DNA of 64,000 nt from NCBI RefSeq assembly GCF_001305295.1, contig NZ_LJSI01000053.1, positions 434,001 through 498,000 of the forward strand. The letters run 5' to 3'. A model generated the notes under the pieces. It worked only from the letters and a program-made list of their open reading frames with translations, was not told the DNA's origin and made no database searches. A program made the position numbers and the translations under genes. Source of the stretch: Neptunomonas antarctica (lineage in GTDB: Bacteria; Pseudomonadota; Gammaproteobacteria; Pseudomonadales; Balneatricaceae). Within the stretch, counting starts at the first letter, position 1, and each line of letters begins with the position of its first letter. Shown piece by piece: positions 62,973-64,000 of this stretch.

Positions 62973-64000
62973 ATCCGGAAATATCAGCATTAAATACTCT
63001 TAATGCCACGGCGCGGGTTGTATCGGTTAGTGATGATGTAGTCACCATTGAAACGATAGACAAAGATGTAGGAGACGCGATTACTCCTTTGGTTAAAAAT
63101 GAAGTTGTGTTTATTTGCCCGCAGACAATACCGGGTACTAAACAAGAAAAACTGAAAGCCGAAGTTCTCCGGGTAAGAGGGCGCCGGGCCGACGTCCAGG
63201 TATATGAAGATACCACCGGTGTGGCGATTGGCGACCTCGTAGAGCAAAGCGGAGAAATGCTCTCAGTAGAGCTCGGACCTGGTTTATTGAGTCAGGTTTA
63301 CGATGGATTACAAAATCCGTTACATCGCTTAGAGGTGATGAACGGGCGGTTTCTTCTTCGTGGTGAAGTGGCTGCAGCACTGGATCGAAATGCGAAATGG
63401 GCCTTTGTGGCCAAAGGTCGTGTAAAAGATCAACTGAAACCCGGCGATGTCTTGGGTACGGTGCAAGAAGGACGCTTTACGCATAAAATTATGGTGCCGT
63501 TTTTGCTTAGGGGAACACTCACCATTGAGTGGATTCAGGAGGGGACGTTTCCGGTTGAAACTGTTATAGCAAGATTACGTGATGCAAAAGGCAGGCTTCA
63601 TGAGGTTTCTATGGTTCAGCGTTGGCCTGTGCGTGTCCCGCTGCCGGTTAATCTAATCAAAGAGGGTAGCAGTGAGCGCAAATTTCCTACTCAGCCAATC
63701 ATAACGACACTACGTCTTATCGATACGTTTTTTCCCATTGCTAAAGGCGGAACGGGGTGTATTCCCGGGCCATTTGGTGCGGGTAAAACGGTTTTGCAAA
63801 ATCTGATTTCACGTTACTCTGATGTTGATATTGTTATTGTAGTAGCTTGTGGCGAGCGTGCCGGTGAGGTAGTTGAAACTATTACCGAGTTTCCTAAACT
63901 TCAGGATCCGCATACCGGTGGTACGTTAATGGACCGTACCATCATTATTTGTAATACCTCTTCGATGCCGGTTGCTGCACGAGAAGCTTCTATTTATACA
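62969..64000 (+). CDS. V/A-type ATP synthase subunit A, cut by window end
   Basis: At least 344 residues; the frame is open at the window edge, so only about 60% of the usual 590 is seen. ATG overlaps the DUF2764 stop (ATGA). Catalytic nucleotide subunit: N-terminal barrel (ATARVVSVSDDVVTIE), and P-loop GPFGAGKTVLQNL followed by ACGERAGEV. It hydrolyses ATP, or makes it, in alternation with subunit B. Confidence 0.95.
   Translation, partial: MNPEISALNTLNATARVVSVSDDVVTIETIDKDVGDAITPLVKNEVVFICPQTIPGTKQEKLKAEVLRVRGRRADVQVYEDTTGVAIGDLVEQSGEMLSVELGPGLLSQVYDGLQNPLHRLEVMNGRFLLRGEVAAALDRNAKWAFVAKGRVKDQLKPGDVLGTVQEGRFTHKIMVPFLLRGTLTIEWIQEGTFPVETVIARLRDAKGRLHEVSMVQRWPVRVPLPVNLIKEGSSERKFPTQPIITTLRLIDTFFPIAKGGTGCIPGPFGAGKTVLQNLISRYSDVDIVIVVACGERAGEVVETITEFPKLQDPHTGGTLMDRTIIICNTSSMPVAAREASIYT

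Overview
The window is a chromosomal segment of a marine gammaproteobacterium. The housekeeping genes (dnaK-dnaJ, fur, recN, bamE, smpB), a tmRNA tag ending ANDDNYALAA, two phasins and a DUF2764-containing V/A-type ATPase operon would fit an Oceanospirillales relative; that placement is inference, since no marker gene was compared. No tRNA, rRNA, CRISPR array or intact IS was seen.

Layout. 1-3.5 kb: two tandem phasin genes with duplicated promoters, a decayed piece of a diguanylate cyclase gene between them, and the intact cyclase beside them. 3.7-12 kb: GST, DUF1223 protein, an M42 peptidase / RimK-type ATP-grasp / MgtC / GNAT-C39 cluster, a glycerophosphodiesterase and a dienelactone hydrolase. 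12.2-16.9 kb: a complete polyamine-type ABC transporter. 17.3-22.6 kb: a CheB-CheR-PAS sensor and a GGDEF-EAL protein in one operon.

23.8-43.9 kb is an AT-rich mobile array next to ssrA (tmRNA). One complete filamentous (inovirus) prophage lies at 34.2-43.3 kb: repressor, small DNA-binding proteins, ssDNA-binding protein, coat proteins including a 22-residue one, adhesin, DUF2523, Zot, Rep and integrase. The tmRNA 3' end is its attachment site. Three further copies of that site (about 25.05, 27.6 and 31.2 kb), three severed integrase 3' ends (23.9, 27.5 and 30.5 kb) and three copies of a secreted-protein gene mark older tandem integrations. Those have lost their phage cores but kept accessory genes: a Thg1-like 3'-5' nucleotidyltransferase, a coiled-coil membrane protein, a DGQHR protein with a HEPN-like partner, a Panacea-domain protein with a small unknown partner, and a second HEPN-like protein. 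The array reads as a set of cargo cassettes with phage ends, and probable anti-phage or addiction functions (inference).

44.3-57.2 kb returns to core genes: smpB, a sodium symporter, ratA-rnfH, bamE, fur, recN, grpE-dnaK-dnaJ with sigma-32-like promoters, cysE, dapB and small conserved genes. 57.3-64 kb holds a V/A-type ATPase operon in the order B-D-I-K-E-DUF2764-A, a rotation of the order usually seen for this type. Its K subunit carries the Na+-ligand pattern known from Enterococcus NtpK. Subunit A runs off the window end.
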